NCBI GenBank assembly: GCA_017475745.1
Contig: JAFVEZ010000008.1
Location: 1 to 42,477 of the forward strand
Length of the DNA: 42,477 nt
From: Selenomonadaceae bacterium
Lineage (GTDB): Bacteria; Bacillota; Negativicutes; Selenomonadales; Selenomonadaceae
Reading direction: 5' to 3'
In this document: positions 1 to 8,614 of the stretch, piece after piece
Numbering within the stretch: position 1 is the first letter of the stretch
Layout of the letters: every line of letters begins with the position of its first letter
The notes under the pieces: generated by a model
What the model saw: the letters and a program-made list of their open reading frames with translations, nothing else
Database searches by the model: none
Told to the model about the DNA's origin: nothing
Translations under genes and position numbers: made by a program

Positions 1-923
1 CAGAATTGAACAAATTCATAGAATCTGCGCTAAAAGATGATTCCTTCATCGGAGAAGCCTGTTTGCCGTTGCTGAAGGGTGGAAAGAGGCTCAGACCTTT
101 GCTGTTCTTCATCTGTGCAAAGTCAAGAGATAACTTTTCACTTGAAAGAACACTTCCTCTTGCTGCTGCGATTGAATTGATCCATACTGCAAGTCTTGTG
201 CATGATGATATTCTGGATCAGTCGAAGATCAGGCGCGGAATTGCCACTTCAAATGCAAAGTACGGCGCTCAGATTGCGGTATTGATTGGTGACTATCTCT
301 TCGCTAAAGCCTTCCAACTCGTAGCAGAGGGCAACTATGGCGATGAAGTTTCTCTCGTGTTGTCGAAGCTGGTCAGAGACCTCTGCATTGGTGAGATAAC
401 TCAAGATCGTTCACTTTTCAAAGTGCCTACCATGACGGAGTATTATTATAAAATCCGTATGAAGACGGCTATATTCTTAGCTTCTTGCTGTCGTTTAGGT
501 GGAATTGTTGCCGAACTCAACAAAGATGAAGTTGAATCATTGACTGACTATGGTATTAATTTGGGATTGGCTTTCCAAATCACAGATGATCTTTTGGATT
601 TCTTTGGTGATACAAATGTTACAGGAAAAGCTCTTGGCGGTGATTTAAAGAGCGGTGTTATCACTCTTCCTGTGATTCATGCTTTAGAGGTAAGCCACAA
701 ATCAGAAACTCTGCGTAAGATCGTGACTAAACAAAATCTCAGTGACAACGACATTGCTGAGGCAATAGGCATAATAAAAGAGACTGATTCTGTCGAATAC
801 TGCAAGACGAGGGCCTATACTCACATTAATGCAGCCGGAATCAATCTGTCTGATTTAATTAACAATTCGATTGTCCAATTACTTGAAAAGATTGCAAGCT
901 TTGTTGTCAATAGGACTTGGTAA
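1..923 (+). CDS. Polyprenyl diphosphate synthase (heptaprenyl/octaprenyl type), 5' end outside window
   Basis: Trans-isoprenyl diphosphate synthase that condenses isopentenyl diphosphate onto an allylic primer, making the side chain of menaquinone. The family marks are visible: GGKRLRP near the N-terminus, the first aspartate-rich motif HDDILD and the second DDLLD, which bind the Mg-diphosphate. The frame is open to the left edge. A TTG at position 6 could be read as a start, but relatives have about 20 more residues before GGKRLRP, so I treat the gene as 5'-truncated by the window. Chain length cannot be read from sequence alone, and HepT, IspB or similar are all possible. It is followed after about 50 bases by a SpoIID-domain gene on the same strand. 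Confidence 0.9.
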   Translation, partial: ELNKFIESALKDDSFIGEACLPLLKGGKRLRPLLFFICAKSRDNFSLERTLPLAAAIELIHTASLVHDDILDQSKIRRGIATSNAKYGAQIAVLIGDYLFAKAFQLVAEGNYGDEVSLVLSKLVRDLCIGEITQDRSLFKVPTMTEYYYKIRMKTAIFLASCCRLGGIVAELNKDEVESLTDYGINLGLAFQITDDLLDFFGDTNVTGKALGGDLKSGVITLPVIHALEVSHKSETLRKIVTKQNLSDNDIAEAIGIIKETDSVEYCKTRAYTHINAAGINLSDLINNSIVQLLEKIASFVVNRTW

Positions 924-975
924 TTTATTCGTTTGGAGATTGGTAATGTAGAATCGGGAATTGAGGAGTAGCGTC

Positions 976-1974
976 ATGAAAAAGATATTCACTTTAATGA
1001 TGTTGGCATTTCTATTGTTTAGCATGATATTGCCGTCAGTTGGTGATTCCAAATCCAAAGGAAAGGCTAAAAGCAAATCTAAAACCGCAGATATAACATC
1101 GGAAGTCTCTAAGTTAAAAGACAATTCCTCAAAACCCAAAGGTTGGCAGCCTGAAATAAAGGTAGGTATTTTATCGAAAGACTCGAAAGTTGAGATAAAA
1201 ACCATAAAGATTGAAGAATACCTCAGAGGCGTCCTGCCTAAAGAGATGTCACCTTCATTCAATGGAGAGGCACTGAAGGCGCAAGCCGTTGCTGCAAGGA
1301 CTTTCGCACTCAAGAACAGGAAGCGTCACCAAGCAGAAGGATACGATCTTTGCAATACGACTCACTGCCAAGTATACAACGGCCTCAGCGATGCCCATGA
1401 ACGCACTGATTGGGCAATCGATGAGACCTTTGGAGAGGTTTTATTTTATAATGATAAACTAATTGAGGCTTTCTTTCATACTGATTCCGGCGGAATGACA
1501 GAAAACGCTGTTGATGTTTGGGGTACCGAATTTCCATATCTTCGCGCTTCAACTGAAGTCAAGACTAAAACCATGCCTTGGACGGTGAAATTCAGCCTCA
1601 AGGACTTTTCCAAGAAACTTGCCGACAACAACAAGAAAGTTGGAGACATCAAATCTGTAAAAGTCACAAAGCTGGATATTGGAAAGGCGGCTGCCGATCG
1701 TTCTAAATCAGGCAGAGTAAAAGAACTCACCGTCGTTGGCAAGACTGCTCAAGTTAAGCTGACAGGCAACGAGATGCGCTCGATATTCGCACTCAAAAGC
1801 ACTCTATTTGACATCGCCATAAGTGGTGACGAAGTAGTCATAAACGGCTATGGCTGGGGTCATGGCATTGGCCTTTCACAATATGGAGCTGAAGCCTTCG
1901 CCGAAACCGGCTCTACTTACGATCAAATTCTTGCTCATTACTACAGCGGCACTACCCTCAAGCGCTTGTATTGA
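976..1974 (+). CDS. SpoIID/LytB-domain protein (putative peptidoglycan-acting, exported)
   Basis: 332 residues. An N-terminal signal or anchor segment (MKKIFTLMMLAFLLFSMILP) is followed by a basic Lys/Ser-rich linker and then a SpoIID domain over roughly residues 60-330. Recognisable pieces are EEYLRGVLPKEMSPS, ALKAQAVAARTFAL, the FFHTDSGGMTE region and the terminal GYGWGHGIGLSQYGA. SpoIID is a lytic transglycosylase acting on peptidoglycan stripped of its stem peptides, used in engulfment; LytB-like relatives modify amidases. An upstream TTG at 961 is in frame, but GAGGAG at 963-968 fits as the ribosome binding site for ATG 976, so I chose the latter. No other sporulation gene is nearby, so a sporulation role is not shown. 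The gene ends one base before a convergent gene. Confidence 0.85.
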   Translation: MKKIFTLMMLAFLLFSMILPSVGDSKSKGKAKSKSKTADITSEVSKLKDNSSKPKGWQPEIKVGILSKDSKVEIKTIKIEEYLRGVLPKEMSPSFNGEALKAQAVAARTFALKNRKRHQAEGYDLCNTTHCQVYNGLSDAHERTDWAIDETFGEVLFYNDKLIEAFFHTDSGGMTENAVDVWGTEFPYLRASTEVKTKTMPWTVKFSLKDFSKKLADNNKKVGDIKSVKVTKLDIGKAAADRSKSGRVKELTVVGKTAQVKLTGNEMRSIFALKSTLFDIAISGDEVVINGYGWGHGIGLSQYGAEAFAETGSTYDQILAHYYSGTTLKRLY

Positions 1975-1975
1975 T

Positions 1976-4876
1976 TCATGCTACCTCTGAATTGCGCTTT
2001 TCAAAGAAGGCTACAAAATCACTCATAGGCATGGGCTTGGCGTTGATATAACCTTGGCCGTAATGGCAGCCAAGCTCTAGTAACAATTCTTCTTGCTCCT
2101 TAGTCTCAATACCTTCACAGATAACCTGCATATTGAGCGCTTTGCCGAGTTTAATGACGTTGGCGAGGATAGATTTCATTCTGTTGGAATCACCGGAAGC
2201 ATCGAGAAGAGAACGATCTATCTTCATTACGTCCATCGGAAGCTGATTCAACATCATAAATGATGAATATCCGCTGCCGAAGTCATCAACAGAGAGAGTA
2301 AAACCCATTTCGTGCAGTTTATTAATAATATCAACTGCACGTTTGTTGTCTTTGCTCTGATCAATATCACCAAAGACCGTCTCTGTAACCTCAAGTTCAA
2401 TTAAGCCCGTCGGCGGCAGTTCGTATTTATCAATGATTGCCTTTATCTTATCCAAATAGCCTTCCTCAGTCATGTGTAGACGCGATTGATTGACAGAGAT
2501 CGGCACAACCTCTTTGCCTTCCATTACACGTTGCTTTTGAAGTTGGAAAGTCTGTTCAAGAATTGTATAGTCAACAGGTATGACGAAGCCGTTTTTCTCG
2601 AATAGCGGAATAAATTTACCCGGCGGCATAAAACCCAATTCTGAACTTTGCCAGCGAACAAGTGCTTCAGCGCCTACTATCCTGCGCGTCTTAATGTCAT
2701 ATTTTGGTTGATACCACGCTTTGAACTCGCCGTCGGCAAGGGCCTTTTCCATGTGACTTTCTATTTGATGTTGTAATGTCAAATCCTTTTGGAGTTTCTC
2801 ATCAAATATATGTACATCTTGCATAGATGATTCTGAACAGGCAGCACTAGCTCGTTCAACAACCTGTCTGACAGACAAATCAGTTGCCTTATACTCGCAG
2901 ATACCGGCCTTCATGTGCAGCCATATCCTTGAATCCTTCGTTTCAATGTAACTATATTCTGCAAGCGCATCTGTCACATATTCGGATATATGTGCATCAT
3001 CTTCTGCCTGACAGATACAAATCAAACTATTTGCATCTATTCCGGCGGCACTCATCACTACCCAAGACTTTTGATTAAGCTGCTGTGAAGTCTTCTGAAG
3101 ATGCTTGATTAAAATCTCCTCACCGTATTGAGCGACAATCGCCGTTTTACTGCCCATTGACAGAACTACCACATAAATAGTATCAGTTGAAACGTCCGAG
3201 CCTTTACTATTATTCACATTGTATAAGTAAAGCGGCATTTGACTCTCTAACCACGCAAGGTTGGGCAAATTGTAGCGAGCATCAGTATATGCCATGTGCT
3301 GAATAACCTCGATGTGTTTGCGCTTCATCTGATTTCTATATATTATAATTCCGCCGACAACCCAGGATATAAGGATAACCAAAGCTATGATCTTGCCGGG
3401 GTGATTGTAGATAAACCATTTCGGAGTGAAATGGAATTCAGATTCCATAGTACGATTGACAACTGTGCGGACATAGCTTGATTCAAGGTGACCGATCTCA
3501 CGATTGAGAATATGCCAAAGGCGGGGATCAGAATATTTGTAAACGCCGATACATATTTCATCAGCGAAATAGCTCTCAGCCATAATCTTCAAGTTGTAAG
3601 TCTCGGTATCTGATATATAATACGGCGCCTCGCTGCCCGGCACAAATACTACATCTACATAACCGTCACTAACTGCTCTAAAACAATCTTCAAGCGTGGG
3701 ATAATAAACTATATCGTTCTTATCATACATGCGTTCAATATAAGCCTTAGTGTATAAAATATCCTTGACGGCAGCAACACTCTTGATGGCACCGACATGA
3801 TCTTGACGCTTAACCGGCACATATGCCATAGTCATATACGGTTGAGTAGGCTTCATATTTGACAAATTTGCTTGACTGTAATCGCAAACGGAATCAGCCA
3901 TTATATCAACTTTTCCATCATGTATCATTTGTCTGGCTTCTGTTGGAGAGTTTGCCTTTATAAATTCAAACTCAATACCTAAATCTTGAGAAAAGCGCTT
4001 TAATATCTCTGGTATGACGCCTTTCGCTTGACCGTCCTCAAAATAACCGTATGGCTTGCGATTAACTACAAATACAGCAGTCAACTTCTTCTTCTCTTGA
4101 AGATATTCACGCTCAGAAGCATTTAATATCAATGGTGCACCGGCATAGCGTATATATTTATTACTCAGGCGATCTCGAATGTCTGGCTGATAAGTCAACA
4201 TCTCGTCCATAGCATGGTTTAACTTATTTAACAATTCTCTATTATCCGAACGAACCAACAGCCTATAACTTTGTCGATCAAATAGCGATAATACATTATA
4301 CCGAACTCTGGGATCAAGTATTGCTTCAACATAACCGTCTATTGCATTATCTTCAAAAGCGGAAAGTAATTCGCTACGAGATTGATAGCGTATAAGATCA
4401 TAAGTAAATCCTTGACTTTGGGCAATGTCCGGCAAACTCGGAGCTGAATAACCTGTAGACAAAATGCCAAGCCGCATGGAAGGCTTAATCTGGACGCTTC
4501 TAGTAATAAGTCCCATTGGGAAACGGCCTACAACGTGATCCGTATGCGCTACATTTGGTATGAGGCGATAATCACCAGGCATGGCAGGAATTATGTCAAC
4601 TTCGCCGGCATTTAACTTTTCACCAAGCTCAAGCCACGAATCAGTTGGAATGTATTCAAAATTCCAGTTTCCGTAATTAGATAAAAATTCCATATATTCA
4701 TAGCCATAGCCGGTGTAGTGTCCTGCCCAATTTTCTTCAACGAAACCTGTGTTTTTGACATAACCGACCTTTAAAGTGTTTTCGTCCGGTGGCGGAGCAG
4801 CTTCAGTCAAACTGACACTCAACATCATCAACAGAGCAACTCCCAACGAACTAATGCCCTTCAAATTATATATCAC
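1976..4876 (-). CDS. Membrane c-di-GMP phosphodiesterase: two periplasmic SBP_bac_3 domains, degenerate GGDEF, EAL
   Basis: 966 residues. A signal peptide (ISSLGVALLMMLSVSLTEAA) precedes two tandem amino-acid-type solute-binding domains (about 35-250 and 265-480), one transmembrane helix near 495-512, a GGDEF-like domain starting at YTDARYNLPNLAWLE, and a C-terminal EAL domain from about 715. The GGDEF-like part has no GGDEF motif, so it is probably not a cyclase. The EAL part keeps AEALVRW, ELEVTET, DDFGSGYSS, MKID and EGIET, as expected of an active c-di-GMP phosphodiesterase. Inference: periplasmic ligand binding, as in BvgS/ABC-like sensors, controls c-di-GMP breakdown in the cytoplasm. 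The GTG start at 4876 has an AGGTGG site about 8 bases upstream. The ligand is unknown. Confidence 0.88.
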   Translation of the reverse strand: MIYNLKGISSLGVALLMMLSVSLTEAAPPPDENTLKVGYVKNTGFVEENWAGHYTGYGYEYMEFLSNYGNWNFEYIPTDSWLELGEKLNAGEVDIIPAMPGDYRLIPNVAHTDHVVGRFPMGLITRSVQIKPSMRLGILSTGYSAPSLPDIAQSQGFTYDLIRYQSRSELLSAFEDNAIDGYVEAILDPRVRYNVLSLFDRQSYRLLVRSDNRELLNKLNHAMDEMLTYQPDIRDRLSNKYIRYAGAPLILNASEREYLQEKKKLTAVFVVNRKPYGYFEDGQAKGVIPEILKRFSQDLGIEFEFIKANSPTEARQMIHDGKVDIMADSVCDYSQANLSNMKPTQPYMTMAYVPVKRQDHVGAIKSVAAVKDILYTKAYIERMYDKNDIVYYPTLEDCFRAVSDGYVDVVFVPGSEAPYYISDTETYNLKIMAESYFADEICIGVYKYSDPRLWHILNREIGHLESSYVRTVVNRTMESEFHFTPKWFIYNHPGKIIALVILISWVVGGIIIYRNQMKRKHIEVIQHMAYTDARYNLPNLAWLESQMPLYLYNVNNSKGSDVSTDTIYVVVLSMGSKTAIVAQYGEEILIKHLQKTSQQLNQKSWVVMSAAGIDANSLICICQAEDDAHISEYVTDALAEYSYIETKDSRIWLHMKAGICEYKATDLSVRQVVERASAACSESSMQDVHIFDEKLQKDLTLQHQIESHMEKALADGEFKAWYQPKYDIKTRRIVGAEALVRWQSSELGFMPPGKFIPLFEKNGFVIPVDYTILEQTFQLQKQRVMEGKEVVPISVNQSRLHMTEEGYLDKIKAIIDKYELPPTGLIELEVTETVFGDIDQSKDNKRAVDIINKLHEMGFTLSVDDFGSGYSSFMMLNQLPMDVMKIDRSLLDASGDSNRMKSILANVIKLGKALNMQVICEGIETKEQEELLLELGCHYGQGYINAKPMPMSDFVAFFEKRNSEVA

Positions 4877-4981
4877 TCCATACCCACCTCACATGCTTCT
4901 GACTACTCGTACAATATTACAACTTATAACATATTATAACAATTTTCCGACAAAATGCAATAAATTTATAATTATATAAAT

Positions 4982-5017
4982 AAAAAAATCGCCGCAGATT
5001 TTTTCACTGTGACGATT
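4982..5017 (-). terminator. Rho-independent terminator after the PTS permease gene
   Basis: Read on the minus strand, an 11-bp stem with one mismatch and one G-U pair (arms 4987-4997 and 5007-5017) is followed by seven T residues (4982-4988). It lies about 60 bases past the PTS stop codon and before the EAL gene start, so the two genes are probably separate transcripts. Confidence 0.75.
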
Positions 5018-5079
5018 GAATTCCGTGTATGATGATAGTTTCGCGACTCTATCGAAACTTAAACAAATTACAAAATAAA

Positions 5080-6999
5080 TTATTCTTCGACTTTGTAGAA
5101 CGCATAGGTCAAGCCGAAACCAACTGCCAAGCCGATTGCATTGACGAGAACGTAGAGTCCGAGCTGACCATTCATGTAAAGCAGAGTACCCGGAAGAACC
5201 GTAATACCCATACCTGTACCGGCAAGACCGAAAGCACTGGAGACAGCACCGCCGGCAGCACCGCCGCAGCAACCATAAATGAACGGCTTCATGAAGCGGA
5301 GGTTGATACCGAAGATAGCAGGCTCAGTGATTCCGAGGAATGCAGGAACTGCTGAGGAGATATAAAGAGCACGCTTCTTGGCATTCTGAGTCTTGAGAGC
5401 AACTGCAACTGCTGCACCGCCCTGACCGATCGTTGCACAAGTGATGATAGCATTGAACGGATCGGCGCCTGTCGTACTGAGCAGATAAATTTCAAGAGCA
5501 CTGAAGACATGGTGAACACCAAATATAACGATGACTTGTTGCAAACCACCAATGACAAGACCGCCAATGACAGGTATGCCAAGGAAGGATTGAACAGCGC
5601 CAAAGACGACTTGCTCAAGACCATGCATGATAGGACCAACTACGAGGAAACCAAGCAGCATGGAGATCAAGAGGGTGAGGAATGGGGTAACAATCAAATC
5701 AATAATATCCGGAATGAAGGTTTTAAGCCAATGCTGCAATTTGGCAGCGAAGATACCGAGAACAAGTGCCGGAAGAACTGAACCTTGATAACCGACAAGA
5801 GGAATGGTCACAAAGCCAAGATCAAGAGGAATAGGAACTTTTCCGGCATACTCAGCAATCTGAGCAGCTTCTTGCCAGGTCATACCCATTTCTTTGAGGT
5901 CATTGGCAAATCCACCAACGACGTAAGCGTTAGGCAAACCAGGGAAGACGAGCATCAAACCAAGAACAATACCGATAACAGGAGTGCCGCCGAATTTGTT
6001 CATTGTTGACCAGCAAACGAGAGCCGGCAAGAATGCAAATGCGGTATCTGTCAAGACTTGAGTCATTGTGAGGAATGTAGGATCCCACTCACTACCCATT
6101 GAGAGCATAGCGCCGCGGAGACCCATGAAAAGACCTGTTGCAACGAGGACCGGAATAATTGGAACAAAAACATCACCGAGTGTACGAGAAACTTTCTGTA
6201 CCAGAGTCATCTGCTCATAAGCTGCTTCTTTATTGCTGCCGCCTGCAAGTGAAGGCTTCAGTTTAATGAATTGCTCTGTGACTTTATCAACAAAACCAGT
6301 GCCGCAGATAATCTGATACTGTTGAGCAGCGAAGAATTGACCTTTAACACCTTCGATGTTTTCGATCTTCTTCTCCTGGATTTTGGATTTATCGTTGACG
6401 ATAAGACGAAGACGAGTGGCGCAGTGTTCAGCACTTCTGACGTTGTCGGGACCGCCGACATACTTCATGATGAGCTTGGCAACGCGCTCGTCATCAGGCA
6501 GGTTGTCATACTGAGCGTCGTCAGCATCTTTAGCAACTGGAGCTGCTGCAGCTGCTGCCGGAGCCTTTGAAACGACCTTCTGATCGTTAAGCTCAAAGGT
6601 AATGTCGCCATAATCGGCATGATTGGTGACAACGACAGGTGTTGTGGTGTCAAGATTAGCGGATTTGATACCTTCAGGATCAAATTCAAGCAAGAGTTGA
6701 CCTTTCTTGACTTTGTCACCCTGTTTGGCTTTTGGGGTAAAGTGTTTACCCTTAAGACCGACAGTATCCATACCAACGTGGATCAATAAATCAATACCAT
6801 CGTTTGAATGGAGACCGATTGCGTGATGAGTGTCAAAGAAGACGGATATTTCACCGTCAAAAGGCGCATAAACTTTGCCTTTCGGATTCTTGACAGCAGC
6901 ACCACGACCCATTGCACCGCCCGCAAATACAGGATCGTTGACTTCATTAAGCGGAATCAACTGACCATCAAGCGGGCTGCTGATTGTGATGTTCTTCAA
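5080..6999 (-). CDS. PTS sugar permease, fused EIIA-EIIB-EIIC (sucrose/beta-glucoside family)
   Basis: Phosphoenolpyruvate-dependent sugar uptake and phosphorylation in one 639-residue protein. EIIA comes first, with the histidine pair HHAIG (His59) and LLIHVGMDTV (His74) at the 15-residue spacing of glucose-type EIIA. An Ala-rich linker (147-156) leads to EIIB with EHCATRLR (Cys193), then a multi-helix EIIC containing GYQGSVLPA and the signature GITEPAIFGINLRF. The EIIC resembles the sucrose/trehalose/beta-glucoside group, and I cannot name the sugar. The longest frame starts at 7041, but AGGAGG (7008-7013) sits 8 bases before TTG 6999, which places the EIIA fold right at the N-terminus. No sugar-phosphate hydrolase or antiterminator lies next to it. 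Confidence 0.9.
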   Translation of the reverse strand: MKNITISSPLDGQLIPLNEVNDPVFAGGAMGRGAAVKNPKGKVYAPFDGEISVFFDTHHAIGLHSNDGIDLLIHVGMDTVGLKGKHFTPKAKQGDKVKKGQLLLEFDPEGIKSANLDTTTPVVVTNHADYGDITFELNDQKVVSKAPAAAAAAPVAKDADDAQYDNLPDDERVAKLIMKYVGGPDNVRSAEHCATRLRLIVNDKSKIQEKKIENIEGVKGQFFAAQQYQIICGTGFVDKVTEQFIKLKPSLAGGSNKEAAYEQMTLVQKVSRTLGDVFVPIIPVLVATGLFMGLRGAMLSMGSEWDPTFLTMTQVLTDTAFAFLPALVCWSTMNKFGGTPVIGIVLGLMLVFPGLPNAYVVGGFANDLKEMGMTWQEAAQIAEYAGKVPIPLDLGFVTIPLVGYQGSVLPALVLGIFAAKLQHWLKTFIPDIIDLIVTPFLTLLISMLLGFLVVGPIMHGLEQVVFGAVQSFLGIPVIGGLVIGGLQQVIVIFGVHHVFSALEIYLLSTTGADPFNAIITCATIGQGGAAVAVALKTQNAKKRALYISSAVPAFLGITEPAIFGINLRFMKPFIYGCCGGAAGGAVSSAFGLAGTGMGITVLPGTLLYMNGQLGLYVLVNAIGLAVGFGLTYAFYKVEE

Positions 7000-7052
7000 A
7001 ATGTTTACCTCCTTCGCTAAATATGTGAAGAAAAACCTCACAAAATAATTTC

Positions 7053-7069
7053 ATTGTCTATGATACAAT
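7053..7069. promoter_or_regulatory. Dyad overlapping the PTS promoter -10, candidate operator
   Basis: ATTGT-N7-ACAAT forms a 17-bp interrupted palindrome that covers the -10 of the PTS promoter. The position suits a repressor site. No regulator gene is adjacent, so this is only a candidate. Confidence 0.35.
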
Positions 7070-7088
7070 CATTTTTAGGAATTGTCAA
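7060..7088 (-). promoter_or_regulatory. Sigma-A promoter of the PTS permease gene
   Basis: On the minus strand TTGACA (7083-7088), a 17-base spacer and TATCAT (7060-7065) match a vegetative promoter well. It overlaps the stop codon of dnaB, so the PTS gene has its own start signal even though it follows dnaB on the same strand. The leader is about 54 bases and contains a small GTGAGG/CTTCAC hairpin before the ribosome binding site. Confidence 0.65.
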
Positions 7089-8446
7089 ACAGTTTTATCA
7101 CTATCTTTCATATTTTTTGCAAGATTTTCAAATTTAATATGAGCCTTGTCAAAATAGAGTTGAATGGTCTTGATAGGTCCGTTGCGATGCTTGGCAATGA
7201 TAACATCAGTAATATTTTGATTTTCGGTATTGGAATTATAATAATCTTCACGATAGAGAAACATTACTATATCAGCGTCTTGTTCCAGTGAACCGGATTC
7301 ACGCAAATCAGAGAGCAGCGGTTTCTTCTCTGCACGCATTTCTACTGCTCTACTTAATTGTGACAATGCAATCACCGGTACATTCAATTCACGCGCCAAT
7401 GCTTTTAGTGATCGCGATATCTCAGATATTTCTTGCTGACGATTGACTTCTCCGCCTTTTCTACTTCTTCCTTGCATCAACTGTAAATAATCTATTATCA
7501 GCAAATCAAGTCCATACATCTTTTTGAGACGTTTTGCCCTTGAGCGAACTTCCATTACCGTCAATCCTGACGTATCATCAATGTACAACTTTGCCTTTTC
7601 AATATCATTTATCATCAGTGGCAATTTATTCCAGTCGTCACGATTTAAATTTCCGTTTTTTATCAACTGTGAATCAAACTTTGAGTGCATGCTTAAAAAT
7701 CTGTAAGCAAGTTGTTCTTTGGACATTTCAAGTGAGAATATTGCAACCATTTTCGATCTATTTTGATCAATCCTCATTGAGACATTATAGGCAATATTAA
7801 GAGCAAAGGCAGTCTTTCCCATCGAAGGACGAGCTGCAATCAATATTAAATCAGAGTTTTGTAAACCAGAAGTTGCCTCATCAAGATCAGCAAAACCCGT
7901 TACAAGCCCGGTGTATTTGTCTGTATGCTCATACAGATAGTTTATCTTGCTAAATACGCGCTGAATTATAGGTTTGATGTGCTCAAAATCGTTGCTTGAC
8001 TCGTTTGAAGTGATCGAAAAGACTTTATTTTCAGCATGTTCTATAATAGCTGCCAGCTCATCTTTGTCCTCATATGCCTCATTAGCTATTGACTCACCAG
8101 CTTCAATCAATCTTCTTAAAATGGCCTTTTCTTTGACTATCTTTGAATGTGCAACTACATTTGCTGGTGTAGAAATTAAATCACTGAATTGGAATAAGAT
8201 ACTGGCACCGCCAAGTTTTTCAAGCAAATTGTTTTTTTTAAGGTGATCGTTTAATGTTATATTATCGGTTCTTTGACCTTTTGAGTTCATGTCTGCAATA
8301 GCTTGAAAGAGTATACGGTTTTCTTCTTGAAAGAAATCATCAGCACTTAGTATGGAATTTGCCTTTTCAATGGCTTCCTCTGTCATCAGCATTGCAGCAA
8401 TAACAGCCTTCTCTGCATTTATGTCACTTGGCAAGTTTTTATTCAT
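7085..8446 (-). CDS. dnaB: Replicative DNA helicase DnaB/DnaC
   Basis: Hexameric 5'-3' helicase that unwinds DNA at the replication fork. The N-terminal DnaB domain starts at NLPSDINAEKAVIAAMLM. The RecA-like ATPase domain carries Walker A ARPSMGKTAF near residue 205, Walker B LLIIDYLQLMQG, and the DnaB signatures ALARELNVPVIALSQLSR and SDLRESGSLEQDADIVMFLYR. At 453 residues it has the usual family length. ATG 8446 has GGAG 8 bases upstream, within a longer run of AAGGAGG. It is divergent from trkA. The common rplI-dnaB order is not seen here, since no rplI is adjacent. Confidence 0.97.
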   Translation of the reverse strand: MNKNLPSDINAEKAVIAAMLMTEEAIEKANSILSADDFFQEENRILFQAIADMNSKGQRTDNITLNDHLKKNNLLEKLGGASILFQFSDLISTPANVVAHSKIVKEKAILRRLIEAGESIANEAYEDKDELAAIIEHAENKVFSITSNESSNDFEHIKPIIQRVFSKINYLYEHTDKYTGLVTGFADLDEATSGLQNSDLILIAARPSMGKTAFALNIAYNVSMRIDQNRSKMVAIFSLEMSKEQLAYRFLSMHSKFDSQLIKNGNLNRDDWNKLPLMINDIEKAKLYIDDTSGLTVMEVRSRAKRLKKMYGLDLLIIDYLQLMQGRSRKGGEVNRQQEISEISRSLKALARELNVPVIALSQLSRAVEMRAEKKPLLSDLRESGSLEQDADIVMFLYREDYYNSNTENQNITDVIIAKHRNGPIKTIQLYFDKAHIKFENLAKNMKDSDKTV

Positions 8447-8492
8447 TTCTCATCTCCTACCTCCTTATTTTCATTTATTTTTCATTTGCTTC

Positions 8493-8501
8493 ATTCTAGC
8501 A
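8493..8501 (-). promoter_or_regulatory. Possible extended -10 promoter of dnaB
   Basis: On the minus strand TGC-TAGAAT forms an extended -10 element about 45 bases upstream of the dnaB ATG. No good -35 was seen at the right distance. Confidence 0.35.
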
Positions 8502-8562
8502 CAAATTTTTCAAAAGCACAATAAATTTAGGACTTCGACATATTTTATTTTTTTATTGATTA

Positions 8563-8571
8563 TGATATAAT
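8563..8571 (+). promoter_or_regulatory. Extended -10 promoter of trkA
   Basis: TGA-TATAAT is a consensus extended -10 about 43 bases before the trkA ATG. The -35 region (TTTTAT, 8543-8548) is weak, which is tolerated in extended -10 promoters. Confidence 0.5.
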
Positions 8572-8614
8572 TCTTCTGCGTAAATTTGAATTATGAATCA
8601 TTGGAGGCAAACAG

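Noticed and set aside
879..1313. 144-residue minus-strand open frame
   Set aside because: It lies opposite the SpoIID-domain gene, has no family features and no proper start signal; it is a shadow.
1960..2001. AAGCGC/GCGCTT as a terminator between the convergent SpoIID and EAL genes
   Set aside because: Only 6 bp with a 28-base loop, so it is probably not stable.
5029..5355. Plus-strand open frame across the 3' end of the PTS gene
   Set aside because: Low-complexity, Cys/Thr-rich translation opposite a strongly supported EIIC domain.
7024..7042. TGTGA-N9-TCACA as a CRP site before the PTS gene
   Set aside because: The CRP spacing is 6 bases, not 9. The arms lie downstream of the promoter and pair better as a small leader hairpin.
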